A program made the translations under genes and the position numbers. DNA of 64,000 nt from NCBI GenBank assembly GCA_045594565.1, contig JAZNYT010000054.1, forward strand, positions 1 to 64,000, written 5' to 3'. Below are positions 50,459-60,038 of this stretch, in pieces. Source of the stretch: RGIG6353 sp045594565. GTDB taxonomy: Bacteria; Bacillota; Clostridia; Oscillospirales; SIG627. Numbering within the stretch: position 1 is the first letter of the stretch; every line of letters begins with the position of its first letter. The notes below the pieces were generated by a model. It was given only the letters and a program-made list of their open reading frames with translations. It was not told where the DNA came from and did no database searches.

Positions 50459-53215
50459 ATGGGACTTATTACAAAGATATTCGGCACACACAGCGACCGT
50501 GAAATAAAGAGAATTATGTCGACCGTTGACAGAATCGAGGCTATGGCAGAAAAGTATTCTGCCATGACCGACGATGAGCTGAAGTCGCAGACAGAGGTAC
50601 TGAAAAAGAGACTTGCCGACGGCGAAACTCTTGACGATATACTTCCCGAAGCCTTTGCGACGGTGAGGGAGGCGTCAACGAGAGTGCTTGGTAAACGCCA
50701 CTACAGAGTTCAGCTTATAGGCGGTATAATTATCCATCAAGGCAGAATTGCCGAAATGAGAACGGGTGAAGGTAAGACTCTTGTGGCAACACTCCCCGCA
50801 TACCTCAACGCCCTTTCGGGCAAGGGTGTTCATATCGTTACCGTCAACGACTATCTTGCAAAGCGTGACAGTGAGTGGATGGGTAAGATATATAACTTTC
50901 TCGGACTTTCTGTCGGACTTGTAGTTCACGGACAGGAGTCGGAGGAGAAGCACAAGGCATACAATGCCGACATAACTTATGGTACAAATAACGAGTTCGG
51001 CTTCGACTACCTTCGTGATAATCTTGTTATTTACAAGGAGGACAAGGTACAGAGAGGTCATAACTTCGCCATTGTGGACGAGGTTGACTCTATACTTATA
51101 GACGAGGCAAGAACGCCTCTTATCATTTCGGGTCAGGGCGAGAAGTCCACAGAGCTTTACGCCGTTGTCAACGCCTTTGCAAAGACTCTCAAATCCTTTA
51201 AGATAAAAGAGGCAAACGACAAGGAGATTGACGAAAATCTTGATAATAACTACGACTATATAATCGACGAAAAGGCGAATAACGCCACCCTTACCGCAAG
51301 AGGTGTCAGACGTGTTGAGGAGCAGTTTGGTATAGAAAACTTTGCCGACCCCGAAAACGCATCCCTTGCCCACCACGTAAATCAGGCCATCCGTGCCCTC
51401 GGCACCATGAAGCGTGACGTTGACTACGTGGTAAAGGACAATCAGGTCATAATCGTCGATGCATTTACCGGAAGACTTATGCCGGGCAGACGTTATTCCG
51501 ACGGTCTTCATCAGGCGATAGAAGCAAAGGAAAACGTAAAGGTAGAGCACGAGTCAAAGACTCTTGCAACCATAACCTTCCAGAATTTTTTCAGGCTCTA
51601 CTCAAAGCTTTCGGGTATGACGGGTACAGCGCTCACCGAAGAAGCGGAGTTCCGCGAGATATACAATCTTGACGTTATCGTAATCCCTACGAATAAGCCT
51701 ATGATAAGACAGGATGCCGAGGACAGAGTATTTAAAAATTCGAAGGGCAAGATCGAGGCGATAGTAAAACAGATTGAAGAGTGTCACAAGAAGGGCCAGC
51801 CCGTTCTTGTGGGTACTGTTTCCATCGATAAATCCGAGGAGCTCTCCAAGATACTTTCAAAGAGAGGTATTCCTCACAGCGTCCTCAATGCCAAATTCCA
51901 CGAAAAGGAAGCGGAGATAATAGCGCAGGCAGGTAAGTTCGGTGCAGTCACCATTTCCACCAATATGGCTGGACGAGGTACCGATATTATGCTTGGCGGT
52001 AACCCTGAATTTCTTGCAAAGAACAAGCTTCGTCTTGAGGGCGTTTCGGAGGAGCTTATCGTGCTTGCGGATACAGTTACCGATACCGATAACTCCGAAA
52101 TAATCGAGGTAAGACGACGTTATAACGAGCTTGTTGCCGAGTATGAGAAGGAGATACTTCCCGAAAGAGAAAAGGTAGTTGAGGCGGGAGGACTTTATAT
52201 TCTCGGCACAGAGCGACACGAGTCGAGAAGAATAGACAATCAGCTTCGAGGCCGTGCAGGACGACAGGGTGACAGAGGTGCATCTGCATTCTATCTTTCC
52301 CTTGACGATGACCTTATGCGTCTTTTCGGAGGCGACAGAATAGTTGGCGTTGTAGACAGACTCGGACTTCCCGATGATGAGCCGATAGATGCTAAAATTT
52401 TATCAAACACAATAGAAAATGCACAGAAGCGACTTGAAGGACAGAACTTTGCAAGACGCCGTAACGTGCTTATGTACGATAACGTAATGAGTGAACAGAG
52501 AAGCGTTATCTACAAGGAAAGAGGCGAGGTGCTTGACGGTCTTGACCTTACCGATAAGATAAGGTCTATGATGCACTCTATGATAAAAACAAAGGTTCAT
52601 GAGTGTATGGCAGCTGACTCTCCCGATGATTGGAATCTGGACGAGCTTCGCCGCACCTTCTTCGGACTCTTCACAAAGGATGACGACTTCCGTGAAACGG
52701 GAGACGCCCTTGATGAGCTTTCGGCGGACAAGGTAACGGCAATGCTTACCGAGCGCGCAGACAAGCTCTATGCAGAAAAGACCGAAATGATGGGCGAGGA
52801 GGTTATGCGCGAAGCAGAGCGTGTAATTCTTCTCCGTAACGTTGACCGCAAGTGGATGGCACACATCGATGCAATGGATGCTTTACAGAGCACCATAAGA
52901 CTTCAGGCGTACGGTCAGCGTGACCCTGTAAGAGAATATAAAATCGTTGGCTCGGATATGTTTGACGAGATGACCGACGAAATAAGATGCGATACCGTTA
53001 GAGCGCTTCTGTCCCTACAGCCCAGAGCCGAGATAAAGCGTGAAAATCAAGTGAAGATTACAGGTGCATCCCATGGCGGTGATGCATCCCCTGTAAGACG
53101 TGCGCCTGTCAGAAAGACCGAAAGTGAAAAGGTTGGCAGAAACGATACCTGTTCCTGCGGAAGCGGACTGAAGTATAAAAAATGCTGCGGTAAGAACGAG
53201 TCTTCTGCCGAGTGA
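50459..53215 (+). CDS. secA: Preprotein translocase ATPase
   Basis: A 918-aa motor that pushes secreted proteins through SecYEG. Walker A is MRTGEGKTLVA at about 102-112, and the DEAD-like box is VDEVDSILIDEAR. The second nucleotide-binding fold contains NMAGRGTDIMLGG and QLRGRAGRQGD. A C-terminal zinc-binding tail with C-S-C then C-C (CSCGSGLKYKKCCG) is present for SecB or ribosome contact. It overlaps the region just before the next gene. secD and the start of secF lie at the far right of the window. Confidence 0.97.
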   Translation: MGLITKIFGTHSDREIKRIMSTVDRIEAMAEKYSAMTDDELKSQTEVLKKRLADGETLDDILPEAFATVREASTRVLGKRHYRVQLIGGIIIHQGRIAEMRTGEGKTLVATLPAYLNALSGKGVHIVTVNDYLAKRDSEWMGKIYNFLGLSVGLVVHGQESEEKHKAYNADITYGTNNEFGFDYLRDNLVIYKEDKVQRGHNFAIVDEVDSILIDEARTPLIISGQGEKSTELYAVVNAFAKTLKSFKIKEANDKEIDENLDNNYDYIIDEKANNATLTARGVRRVEEQFGIENFADPENASLAHHVNQAIRALGTMKRDVDYVVKDNQVIIVDAFTGRLMPGRRYSDGLHQAIEAKENVKVEHESKTLATITFQNFFRLYSKLSGMTGTALTEEAEFREIYNLDVIVIPTNKPMIRQDAEDRVFKNSKGKIEAIVKQIEECHKKGQPVLVGTVSIDKSEELSKILSKRGIPHSVLNAKFHEKEAEIIAQAGKFGAVTISTNMAGRGTDIMLGGNPEFLAKNKLRLEGVSEELIVLADTVTDTDNSEIIEVRRRYNELVAEYEKEILPEREKVVEAGGLYILGTERHESRRIDNQLRGRAGRQGDRGASAFYLSLDDDLMRLFGGDRIVGVVDRLGLPDDEPIDAKILSNTIENAQKRLEGQNFARRRNVLMYDNVMSEQRSVIYKERGEVLDGLDLTDKIRSMMHSMIKTKVHECMAADSPDDWNLDELRRTFFGLFTKDDDFRETGDALDELSADKVTAMLTERADKLYAEKTEMMGEEVMREAERVILLRNVDRKWMAHIDAMDALQSTIRLQAYGQRDPVREYKIVGSDMFDEMTDEIRCDTVRALLSLQPRAEIKRENQVKITGASHGGDASPVRRAPVRKTESEKVGRNDTCSCGSGLKYKKCCGKNESSAE

Positions 53216-53226
53216 AAGGAGTAAAA

Positions 53227-54474
53227 ATGCGTTTTCCACTGATACTGTGCGGATTTATATTTATAGTATCTCCCGATATCAGTATTTTCGATTTTCTCCC
53301 CGACGTAATAGGCTGGTTTCTTATCGTACTTGGAATTACCCCTCTTGCAGATATTGAAATGAGGGCAGAGGACGCTAAGGTCCTTGCCCTCAGAATGATG
53401 CTTTTTTCAGCGGTGAAAACGGTGCTTTCGTTATTTACCTTCCGCTTTGGCACCGCCGATATGCTCCTTGTGACCTTTTCTTATTCACTTGTTGAGCTTA
53501 TAACGGTAATTCCATTTACCACAAACCTTTATACTGCCATCGACTTTTCGTCGATGCGCCTTGGTGTGAAGCTTGACTCCGATAAGATAAACTCAGTCAG
53601 ATGGTTTACCTACGTGTTCTTCTTCTTAAAGAATGCATTTGCCTTTTTGCCTGCCACCGTTGCCTTTTTTGATACCGAATCAACGGGTGAACTTTCGGCA
53701 ACTACCTGGTTTATAGATTTCGAGGCGGCAATGAGAGTACTTATGGTTCTTGCATTCTTCCTGTCCGTCGTCCTGTCGGTTGCAGGAATATGCTATATAA
53801 GTCCCTTCTTTGCAAGGCTTAACAAAAACAAAGAGCTGATTATTGCTATGCGACAGTGCAGAGAGGAAACGGTTCTTTCAAAGCCAAACGTTATGATAAA
53901 GAAGAATACCGGCTTCGTGCTTACTTATTTTTCCTTTGCACTTCTCTTCTTTTTCGATTTTTATCTTGATTCTATCGACGTGCTTCCCACGTTTGTAGGG
54001 TTCTTTTTGGTGATGATAGCGGCATTCTTCATGAAAAAGCGAATGGGAGTGAAAGCCACCGCTCTTACGGTTGTATCTCTAACGGGCTTTGCCGTATCAC
54101 TTCTTACCGCCGTCTATAAATACTATCACAGCGCAAGGGTTAAGTTCGTTGTGGATTACGCTTTCACGTCAAAAACCTTTACTGTTCCCTTATCCCTCAT
54201 TACTGCAATCTTTACGGCGGCTGTGATATTTCTTATTTTCAGGACCGCAGGAGAATTCAATAAGGAATACACCAAGACGAAGCTTGACGAGAGTATATCT
54301 CTCTTTATGGTAGGCGGTGTGGTAGAGTCATTTTTCGGATTTGTGCTTTACGCCTTTCCCAAGCTTAATACCACCTTCGTTTTTCCGTCTCTCATTTTCG
54401 GAGCATTCTTTTTACCAATGTCTATGGGATATATTTTAAAGTTAAAAAAACAGATTTCTAAAGATAACAGATAG
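53227..54474 (+). CDS. Multi-pass membrane protein with an internal repeat, unknown
   Basis: A 415-aa membrane protein with about ten hydrophobic helices. I do not recognise the family. The N-terminal DFLPDVIGWFLIVLGI and the later DVLPTFVGFFLVMIAA look like one repeated motif, suggesting two related halves of about 200 residues. ATG at 53227 is used because AAAGGAG precedes it; a GTG in the longer frame coincides with that site. It lies 11 nt after secA, which hints at a function in envelope biogenesis, and 11 nt before asnB. Confidence 0.78.
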   Translation: MRFPLILCGFIFIVSPDISIFDFLPDVIGWFLIVLGITPLADIEMRAEDAKVLALRMMLFSAVKTVLSLFTFRFGTADMLLVTFSYSLVELITVIPFTTNLYTAIDFSSMRLGVKLDSDKINSVRWFTYVFFFLKNAFAFLPATVAFFDTESTGELSATTWFIDFEAAMRVLMVLAFFLSVVLSVAGICYISPFFARLNKNKELIIAMRQCREETVLSKPNVMIKKNTGFVLTYFSFALLFFFDFYLDSIDVLPTFVGFFLVMIAAFFMKKRMGVKATALTVVSLTGFAVSLLTAVYKYYHSARVKFVVDYAFTSKTFTVPLSLITAIFTAAVIFLIFRTAGEFNKEYTKTKLDESISLFMVGGVVESFFGFVLYAFPKLNTTFVFPSLIFGAFFLPMSMGYILKLKKQISKDNR

Positions 54475-54485
54475 GAGACAATACC

Positions 54486-56336
54486 GTGTGCGGCTTTGTT
54501 GGAATGTTTAAAAATACTCCTCTCGACGAGGAGTCGATAAAACTTGTTGAAAAAATGTCGGAGACCATCGACTACAGAGGTCCCGACGAGGGCAAAATGC
54601 TTTTCTTCGAAAAGCTTGCCATTGCTTTCAGAAGACTCAGTATCATCGATCTTGAAAAGGGAAGTCAGCCCTTCGAATACGGTGAACGCTTCGTCGGACT
54701 TTTCAACGGCGAAATATATAACTACCGAGAGCTCCGTGCAGAGCTTCAGAAAAAAGGCTTTGAGTTCAAAACCAATTCTGAAATTGAGGTAATGCTTACC
54801 CTTTACAGCGTTGAGGGGGAAGGGTTTATAAATAAGCTTCGCGGAATGTTTGCATTTTCTTTTTACGATAAGGAAAAGAACACACTTATGCTTGGGCGCG
54901 ACCCCTTCGGTATAAAGCCTCTTTACTATATCGAGCGTGAGGGACAGATTCTCTTCTCATCCGAGTCAAAGGCTTTTTACAACGACCCTGCCCTTGACAC
55001 AACGCTCATCGATGAAGAAAAGCTTCAGCACTACTTTACTTATCAGTATATTCCCGAGCCATCAACTCTCCATCCCGAAATTAAGATACTTCCTGCAGGC
55101 TCTTTTGCTTTTATTGATTTTGAATCACAAAAGCCGTTGAGAATAGAAAAATATTATACCCCCATGTTCACGCCAAGGAAAGCCGATGACTTTGAAAAGA
55201 GAGCGGCAGAGCTTCGTGAGGTGGTTGAAACAAGCGTTAAATATCATATGATAAGCGACGTTGACGTGGGTACCTTCCTGTCGGGTGGTATCGACTCCGC
55301 AGTCATCACCGCAACCGCAAGTAAGCTCAACCCGGGCATCAAAGCCTTTACCGTTGCATTTGGTGAAAAGGAATACTCAGAAATAAACGAGGCAGAGGGC
55401 ATTGCAAAGCATCTTGACGTTGAGCATATAAAGCTTGTGGCGGGGCTTGAAGATTTCAAACGTGCCTTTGACAAGGTGGTATATCACCTTGATTTTCCCG
55501 TTGCCGACCCTTCTACTATGGCTATCTACCTCATCTGCGAGGAAGCGGCAAGACATCTTAAGGTTGTGCTTTCGGGAGAAGGCTCGGATGAACTTTTCGG
55601 AGGCTATAAGGTGTACGGCGAGACCGTTACCTCCGATAAGATAAACGCACTCCCGAGCTTTATAAAAGCGCCTCTTTCGGGAATTTCCAAAATTATGCCC
55701 GAGGGTATGAAGGGTAAGGCACTCCTTTACAGAGGAACAACTCCTCTTGAGAAGAGATACGTTGGTAACGCCTTTATCTTTGATGAAAAATCTAAAAAGA
55801 AGATTCTCAAGACCGCATCGGATAGTGTCCATTTTTCCGATTTGACACAGGATATTTACAGCGACGTTGCGGGACTTCCGGGCATTACCAAGATGCAGTA
55901 CGTGGATATGAACACTTGGCTGAGAGGTGATATTCTCGTTAAGGGCGACAGACTCAGTATGGCGCACTCGCTTGAGGTGAGAGTGCCCTTCCTCGATAAA
56001 GAGGTATTCAGCCTTGCAAGCCAGCTTGCTACCGAGGAGAAGCTTTCACACGGTACGACAAAATACATCTTCCGTCACGCCTTCCGTGACCTTGTAAATC
56101 CCGAAACCGTAATGCGCCCCAAGCTCGGTTATCCTGTACCCGTCCGTAAATGGCTTAAAAATGAGCTTTACGACTGGGCAAAGGACATAATCGTAAATTC
56201 TACCGCTACCGATTATATAGACACCGCAGAAGCGCTCCGCCTTCTTGATGCACACAGAGAGGGCAGGGAGGACAACTACCGCAAGCTGTGGGTAGTGCTT
56301 GTGTTTATCAAGTGGTACAGTTTATTTGTTGGATGA
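54486..56336 (+). CDS. asnB: Asparagine synthase, glutamine-hydrolysing
   Basis: A 616-aa class B asparagine synthetase. The GTG start is followed by Cys2, the nucleophile of the Ntn-type glutaminase domain (residues about 1-215; RGPDEG, LFNGEIYNYREL). The synthetase domain has the PP-loop FLSGGIDSAV at about 265 and the GEGSDELFGGY motif that positions aspartyl adenylate. The length is normal. It lies 11 nt after the membrane-protein gene and may be co-transcribed; a strong hairpin follows at 56395-56433. Confidence 0.95.
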   Translation: MCGFVGMFKNTPLDEESIKLVEKMSETIDYRGPDEGKMLFFEKLAIAFRRLSIIDLEKGSQPFEYGERFVGLFNGEIYNYRELRAELQKKGFEFKTNSEIEVMLTLYSVEGEGFINKLRGMFAFSFYDKEKNTLMLGRDPFGIKPLYYIEREGQILFSSESKAFYNDPALDTTLIDEEKLQHYFTYQYIPEPSTLHPEIKILPAGSFAFIDFESQKPLRIEKYYTPMFTPRKADDFEKRAAELREVVETSVKYHMISDVDVGTFLSGGIDSAVITATASKLNPGIKAFTVAFGEKEYSEINEAEGIAKHLDVEHIKLVAGLEDFKRAFDKVVYHLDFPVADPSTMAIYLICEEAARHLKVVLSGEGSDELFGGYKVYGETVTSDKINALPSFIKAPLSGISKIMPEGMKGKALLYRGTTPLEKRYVGNAFIFDEKSKKKILKTASDSVHFSDLTQDIYSDVAGLPGITKMQYVDMNTWLRGDILVKGDRLSMAHSLEVRVPFLDKEVFSLASQLATEEKLSHGTTKYIFRHAFRDLVNPETVMRPKLGYPVPVRKWLKNELYDWAKDIIVNSTATDYIDTAEALRLLDAHREGREDNYRKLWVVLVFIKWYSLFVG

Positions 56337-56394
56337 TTTAATATTGAATAATTGAGGAAAATTTGCCTTTTTTGAAATTTATAATTGATTATAT

Positions 56395-56433
56395 TTAAGG
56401 GGGAGTGCTTTTCATAAAAGCACTCCCCCTTAA
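56395..56433. terminator. Long hairpin between asnB and the FAD oxidoreductase
   Basis: TTAAGGGGGAGTGCTTTT (56395-56412) and its exact complement (56416-56433) form an 18-bp stem with a CAT loop. No long U run follows on either strand, but its place between convergent genes supports bidirectional termination. Confidence 0.65.
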
Positions 56434-56457
56434 AAATTTGGGAAAACTAAAATCAAC

Positions 56458-58386
56458 TTATTTTTTTACCCACGTTTCGGGCATTTTGTATTTATGCTCA
56501 AGTCCCAAAAATTCCACGCCCTTTTTGAATTTATCAACCTTTTCGGGGTTGTCTGATTTACCGCTTGACAGCGACCACCAGCCGATGTCCTTGAAGTGAT
56601 AGGATTCACCGCCGCTGCATCCGCCGTCAAAGGCATCGGGGCTGTCAACGCCTTTCTCCATAAGCTCTATCAGCTCGTCGAGATGCTCGGTGTAAACCTG
56701 TCTTGGAGTACAGCCATGGTTTTTGCAAACAAGACTTGCAAGTCCCACTACCTCACCAAGCTCTCCGAGAGTTCTCATAACTCGGATAGCCGAGAAAGCA
56801 ACGTGGCTTGCGCTTACTATTCTGCCACCGATGAACAGGTTACGGACGTCTCTTGCATAAAGACATCTGTAAGGAACGGGGTAGGGATATTCGATTCCTC
56901 TGTGATAAGCAAAGGAGCGGAAAGCCTCACCGAACTGCTCTAAATTTGTGGGCTCGGGGAAATGCATATCAATGCTCCAGGTGATTGAAGCGGTTTTATC
57001 CTTATGCTCAATTTTTTCCTCTAAATCATGTTGGGTGACAACGTAGTCTCCCACAACTCTGTAGCCCTCTCTCTTTCCTCCAAAGGGAGAAACCCATTTC
57101 AATTTGAGTTTTGCAAATTTCTCCTTATCCTTGAAGGCATGCTTTTGGTAAGACCAGTTTGAATATATGGCTCTGAGCCCGAAGTCGCGGATGTATTCAA
57201 CGTCACGCACCATATCTCTCGAAAAGCCCGTTTCCTGTTCCCAGTCACCTGACGTACAGTTGAGACAAGACTCGTCATCGAGCTTCAAATTCCAATCAAT
57301 TTCAGGAAAGCTTGAAAAATCCTCTGTCCTTTCGGTATACCAGCGTATAGATTGACCCATTACAAGATTTTGATGCTCATTCGGTGCAAGGGACTCACCG
57401 AAAACGCTTTTTGCTTCTCTGCCGTACATAGTCTCACAACCGACGCGGCGCGCTATTATACCGTCACCGCTGCAATCCGAAAAGAGAGTACCCTTAATTC
57501 GCATCTTTTTGCCTGTCAGGGTATTTGTGCAAATAAGTGCCGTTATAGTCTTTTCGTCATACTCAACGTCGGTGACCGCATAATTCAAAAAGAGCTTGTA
57601 GCTTGCCTTGTTAGCCTCTGCTACGTTAAAGGCAAATACTTTTCTGTTATCCTCAAAGCATTCCTTTTCGTATACACTGGGGTATCCTAAAACGGGAGCG
57701 ATTTCCTTAACTATATTGCCCAGCTTGGGGTAGGGGGGGATATGTATCATACCGCCTTGACAAACCCTTATCTCACTGCTGTTGCAACCGCCGAGAATTC
57801 CCCTGTCATTGATAAGAGCCACCGATACACCGCTTCGGACAGCCGATATAGCGGTGCATATTCCGGCAATTCCGCCCCCCGCAACCACTAAATCGAAAAC
57901 GCCTTCATAATCGGTTATTTCTTTCCAGCTATAGTCCTTCCGCATCTTATCAATATCGTCAATAGTGCTGCTTGGTATATGGGAGGATTTTGTCAAGTAT
58001 ATCGCATCACATCTGCCGTTAAAGCCTGTAAGGTCGTGAAGCGCTATTTTGTGCACACCACTGCTTAAAACTACTTTACCCGCAAGCTGCCACGCCCATT
58101 CTTTTCCGTTGGTACCGAGAACGCTTTCAAGCTCTATGCCGTCGATTTTTACAGTGTATTTTCCTGCAGAGTCCTTCACGTCCCAAACAGATGTCCAATC
58201 TCGTGTCAACGCCCAGACGCAGTATTCGCCGTCCTCTTCAACGTCAAAATCTGAGGTAGCATCGGCTACGGGAACACCCATACCGTGCGCCATAAGATAC
58301 GCCGAATGGATTATTTCCATTGATGCGCTGTCTACTACCCAGCCGCCTTTATTTTTGAAGCTTTCCGCCTCAATGAATATATTCAT
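56458..58386 (-). CDS. FAD-dependent oxidoreductase with N-terminal jelly-roll-like domain
   Basis: A 642-aa protein. Residues 1-150 (IFIEAESF, DGEYCVWALTRDW, SSGVHKIALHDLTG) resemble a carbohydrate-binding or golvesin-like beta sandwich. Residues about 165-600 form a FAD oxidoreductase of the PF12831 type, with the dinucleotide motif VVAGGGIAGICTAISA, LINDRGILGGCNSSE and FSDCSGDGIIARRVG. The C-terminal FAD contact is NLFIGGRIVSASHVA. The combination suggests oxidation of a sugar-like molecule in the cytoplasm; no signal peptide is seen. It follows the SDR gene by 13 nt and ends the AraC-controlled operon. Confidence 0.82.
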   Translation of the reverse strand: MNIFIEAESFKNKGGWVVDSASMEIIHSAYLMAHGMGVPVADATSDFDVEEDGEYCVWALTRDWTSVWDVKDSAGKYTVKIDGIELESVLGTNGKEWAWQLAGKVVLSSGVHKIALHDLTGFNGRCDAIYLTKSSHIPSSTIDDIDKMRKDYSWKEITDYEGVFDLVVAGGGIAGICTAISAVRSGVSVALINDRGILGGCNSSEIRVCQGGMIHIPPYPKLGNIVKEIAPVLGYPSVYEKECFEDNRKVFAFNVAEANKASYKLFLNYAVTDVEYDEKTITALICTNTLTGKKMRIKGTLFSDCSGDGIIARRVGCETMYGREAKSVFGESLAPNEHQNLVMGQSIRWYTERTEDFSSFPEIDWNLKLDDESCLNCTSGDWEQETGFSRDMVRDVEYIRDFGLRAIYSNWSYQKHAFKDKEKFAKLKLKWVSPFGGKREGYRVVGDYVVTQHDLEEKIEHKDKTASITWSIDMHFPEPTNLEQFGEAFRSFAYHRGIEYPYPVPYRCLYARDVRNLFIGGRIVSASHVAFSAIRVMRTLGELGEVVGLASLVCKNHGCTPRQVYTEHLDELIELMEKGVDSPDAFDGGCSGGESYHFKDIGWWSLSSGKSDNPEKVDKFKKGVEFLGLEHKYKMPETWVKK

Positions 58387-58399
58387 AGCCTACTCCTTT

Positions 58400-59104
58400 T
58401 TACAGGGGATTTACCTCTTTGTCGATTCCCCATACGGTAACGTCCTCTACAACTGCTCTTTGAGGAAGGTTTGCTATATACAATACTGTTTCGGCAATAT
58501 CCTCGGGCAAAAGCTTGTCTGTGGTTTCACCGATACCGCATGCGCTCTGGAAGCCTGTGCTTGCAGAGGAGGGAACAACGCAGGTAACTCTTACGTTGTG
58601 GGGCTGCATTTCAAGATACATGCCCTTTGAAAAGTTGAGAACGCCCGCTTTTGCGGCGGCATATACGCTCCAGGTGGGCCAGCACTGACGTGCGCAAACC
58701 GAAGAAATATTTATCATTGTACCGCACTTTTGTTTTTTCATCATATCCGCAAATGCACGGCAGCCGTAAATTACACTGTTGAGATTTAATTTGATTGTAG
58801 CATCTATTTCCTCTATCGAGAATTTGCTCACCTCTTTGATGGTTATTCCGCCGCCTGCATTGTTTACAAGAATATCCAGTCTGCCGTATTTTTCATTTAC
58901 TGTTTTTACAGCGTTTTCCCAGTCCTCGGGCTTTGTAACGTCCATAGAAAATGCCAGGTCTCCTCCGACCTCTTTTCTTGCCGCCTCAAGCTTTTCAATG
59001 TTTCTTGCTGTCATGATAACGGTGTCCCCGTTGTCCTTGAAAGCCTTAGCGCATGCCTTTCCGTAACCGCTTGATGCTCCTGTGATAAGTACGATTCGAT
59101 TCAT
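58400..59104 (-). CDS. SDR family NAD(P)-dependent oxidoreductase
   Basis: A 234-aa short-chain dehydrogenase. The cofactor motif TGASSGYG (8-15), NNAG at about 86-89, and the catalytic serine plus Y-x-x-x-K (INISS, YAAAKAG) are all present. ATG 59104 follows AGGAG. It lies between the AraC gene and the FAD oxidoreductase gene with gaps of 15 and 13 nt. It probably acts on the same substrate class as the FAD enzyme, which is not known. Confidence 0.9.
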   Translation of the reverse strand: MNRIVLITGASSGYGKACAKAFKDNGDTVIMTARNIEKLEAARKEVGGDLAFSMDVTKPEDWENAVKTVNEKYGRLDILVNNAGGGITIKEVSKFSIEEIDATIKLNLNSVIYGCRAFADMMKKQKCGTMINISSVCARQCWPTWSVYAAAKAGVLNFSKGMYLEMQPHNVRVTCVVPSSASTGFQSACGIGETTDKLLPEDIAETVLYIANLPQRAVVEDVTVWGIDKEVNPL

Positions 59105-59119
59105 AATAATTCTCCTTTT

Positions 59120-59926
59120 TTATTCTATCGGTATTCTTATTTCCCACTCAAAGCCATCCTCCGACATATCGAAGGGATAAACCTCAAGGGTGGGGATATT
59201 TTCGTTTCTTTTCAGATTTGCCGACGGTAACCACTGGTATATGATTTTACTGTAGGCTTCGTTGACAATTTCATCGTCTACCGTGTTCATTGTAAAGGTT
59301 GCCCATGCAGAATCGGGTATTTCTTCTCCAATGTCGCTTTTTTCACCGATACAGCAAATAACGTTTCCTTCGTTATTGCCGTAAGAAACGTAAAGCTTGT
59401 CTGTGGAAAGGGACTTGTCAGCCTCACTTTCGTAAAACGCATTCCATACATCTTCGCAGCAGCAGCTGTCGGTTATGGGAGAAATTCCCTTGAAGCCATT
59501 TATACAAAATGCCTTTGTTTTCACGATTTTGAAGGGCACTGACTCTCTTCCAGAAATACTCACCGAAAATTTAGGTCGGGTAAATAAATTCAATTCGATG
59601 CTTTCGCTCATGCAGACAGTAGGGGATACCCCGTGCTGCTCTGAAAAAGCTCTTGTAAATGCCGACTGATTTGAGTATCCGTATTTCTCGCTTATCTTTT
59701 GTATGTTTGCCTTGTCGGAGGTTAAAATCTCAATTGCTGCAAGAGACAGTCTGCGCTTTCTTATATATTCCGACACAGGACACCCGACAATAAACGAAAA
59801 TATACGTCTAAACTCATATACGGACAAATTCATTTTTGAAGCCATTGCGTTGCAATCGGGCTCCGACGTAATATTTTCTTCTATATAGTCGATTACCTCT
59901 TCGATTTTTTGAATTCCCGAATACAT
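59120..59926 (-). CDS. AraC family regulator with GyrI-like effector domain
   Basis: A 268-aa transcriptional regulator. Residues 1-105 contain two helix-turn-helix units (CNAMASKMNLSVYEFRRIF and QKISEKYGYSNQSAFTRAF). Residues 110-268 form a GyrI/SOUL-like effector-binding domain seen in Rob-type regulators. ATG at 59926 is chosen because AAAGGGGTG precedes it; longer readings to 60025 cross the promoter. It heads the operon with the SDR and FAD enzymes and probably activates it on binding a small ligand. Confidence 0.88.
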   Translation of the reverse strand: MYSGIQKIEEVIDYIEENITSEPDCNAMASKMNLSVYEFRRIFSFIVGCPVSEYIRKRRLSLAAIEILTSDKANIQKISEKYGYSNQSAFTRAFSEQHGVSPTVCMSESIELNLFTRPKFSVSISGRESVPFKIVKTKAFCINGFKGISPITDSCCCEDVWNAFYESEADKSLSTDKLYVSYGNNEGNVICCIGEKSDIGEEIPDSAWATFTMNTVDDEIVNEAYSKIIYQWLPSANLKRNENIPTLEVYPFDMSEDGFEWEIRIPIE

Positions 59927-59945
59927 TTTTTCACCCCTTTTGTTC

Positions 59946-59954
59946 ATTATATCA
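59946..59954 (-). promoter_or_regulatory. Extended -10 promoter of the AraC operon
   Basis: On the minus strand, TGATATAAT gives an extended -10 (TATAAT at 59951-59946). The -35 is unclear, as expected for an activated promoter. Confidence 0.6.
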
Positions 59955-60012
59955 CAGGAAACAGAAAAAGTCTTATCATTTTTTGTATTATAAAGTAAAC
60001 TTATATTAACAT

Positions 60013-60038
60013 AAAAAAGAGCCATTCGGCTCTTTTTT
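60013..60038 (-). terminator. Terminator of the alr gene
   Basis: AAAAAAGAGCC (60013-60023) pairs with GGCTCTTTTTT (60028-60038), with an ATTC loop. On the minus strand the stem runs into T residues right after the stop codon. Confidence 0.8.
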
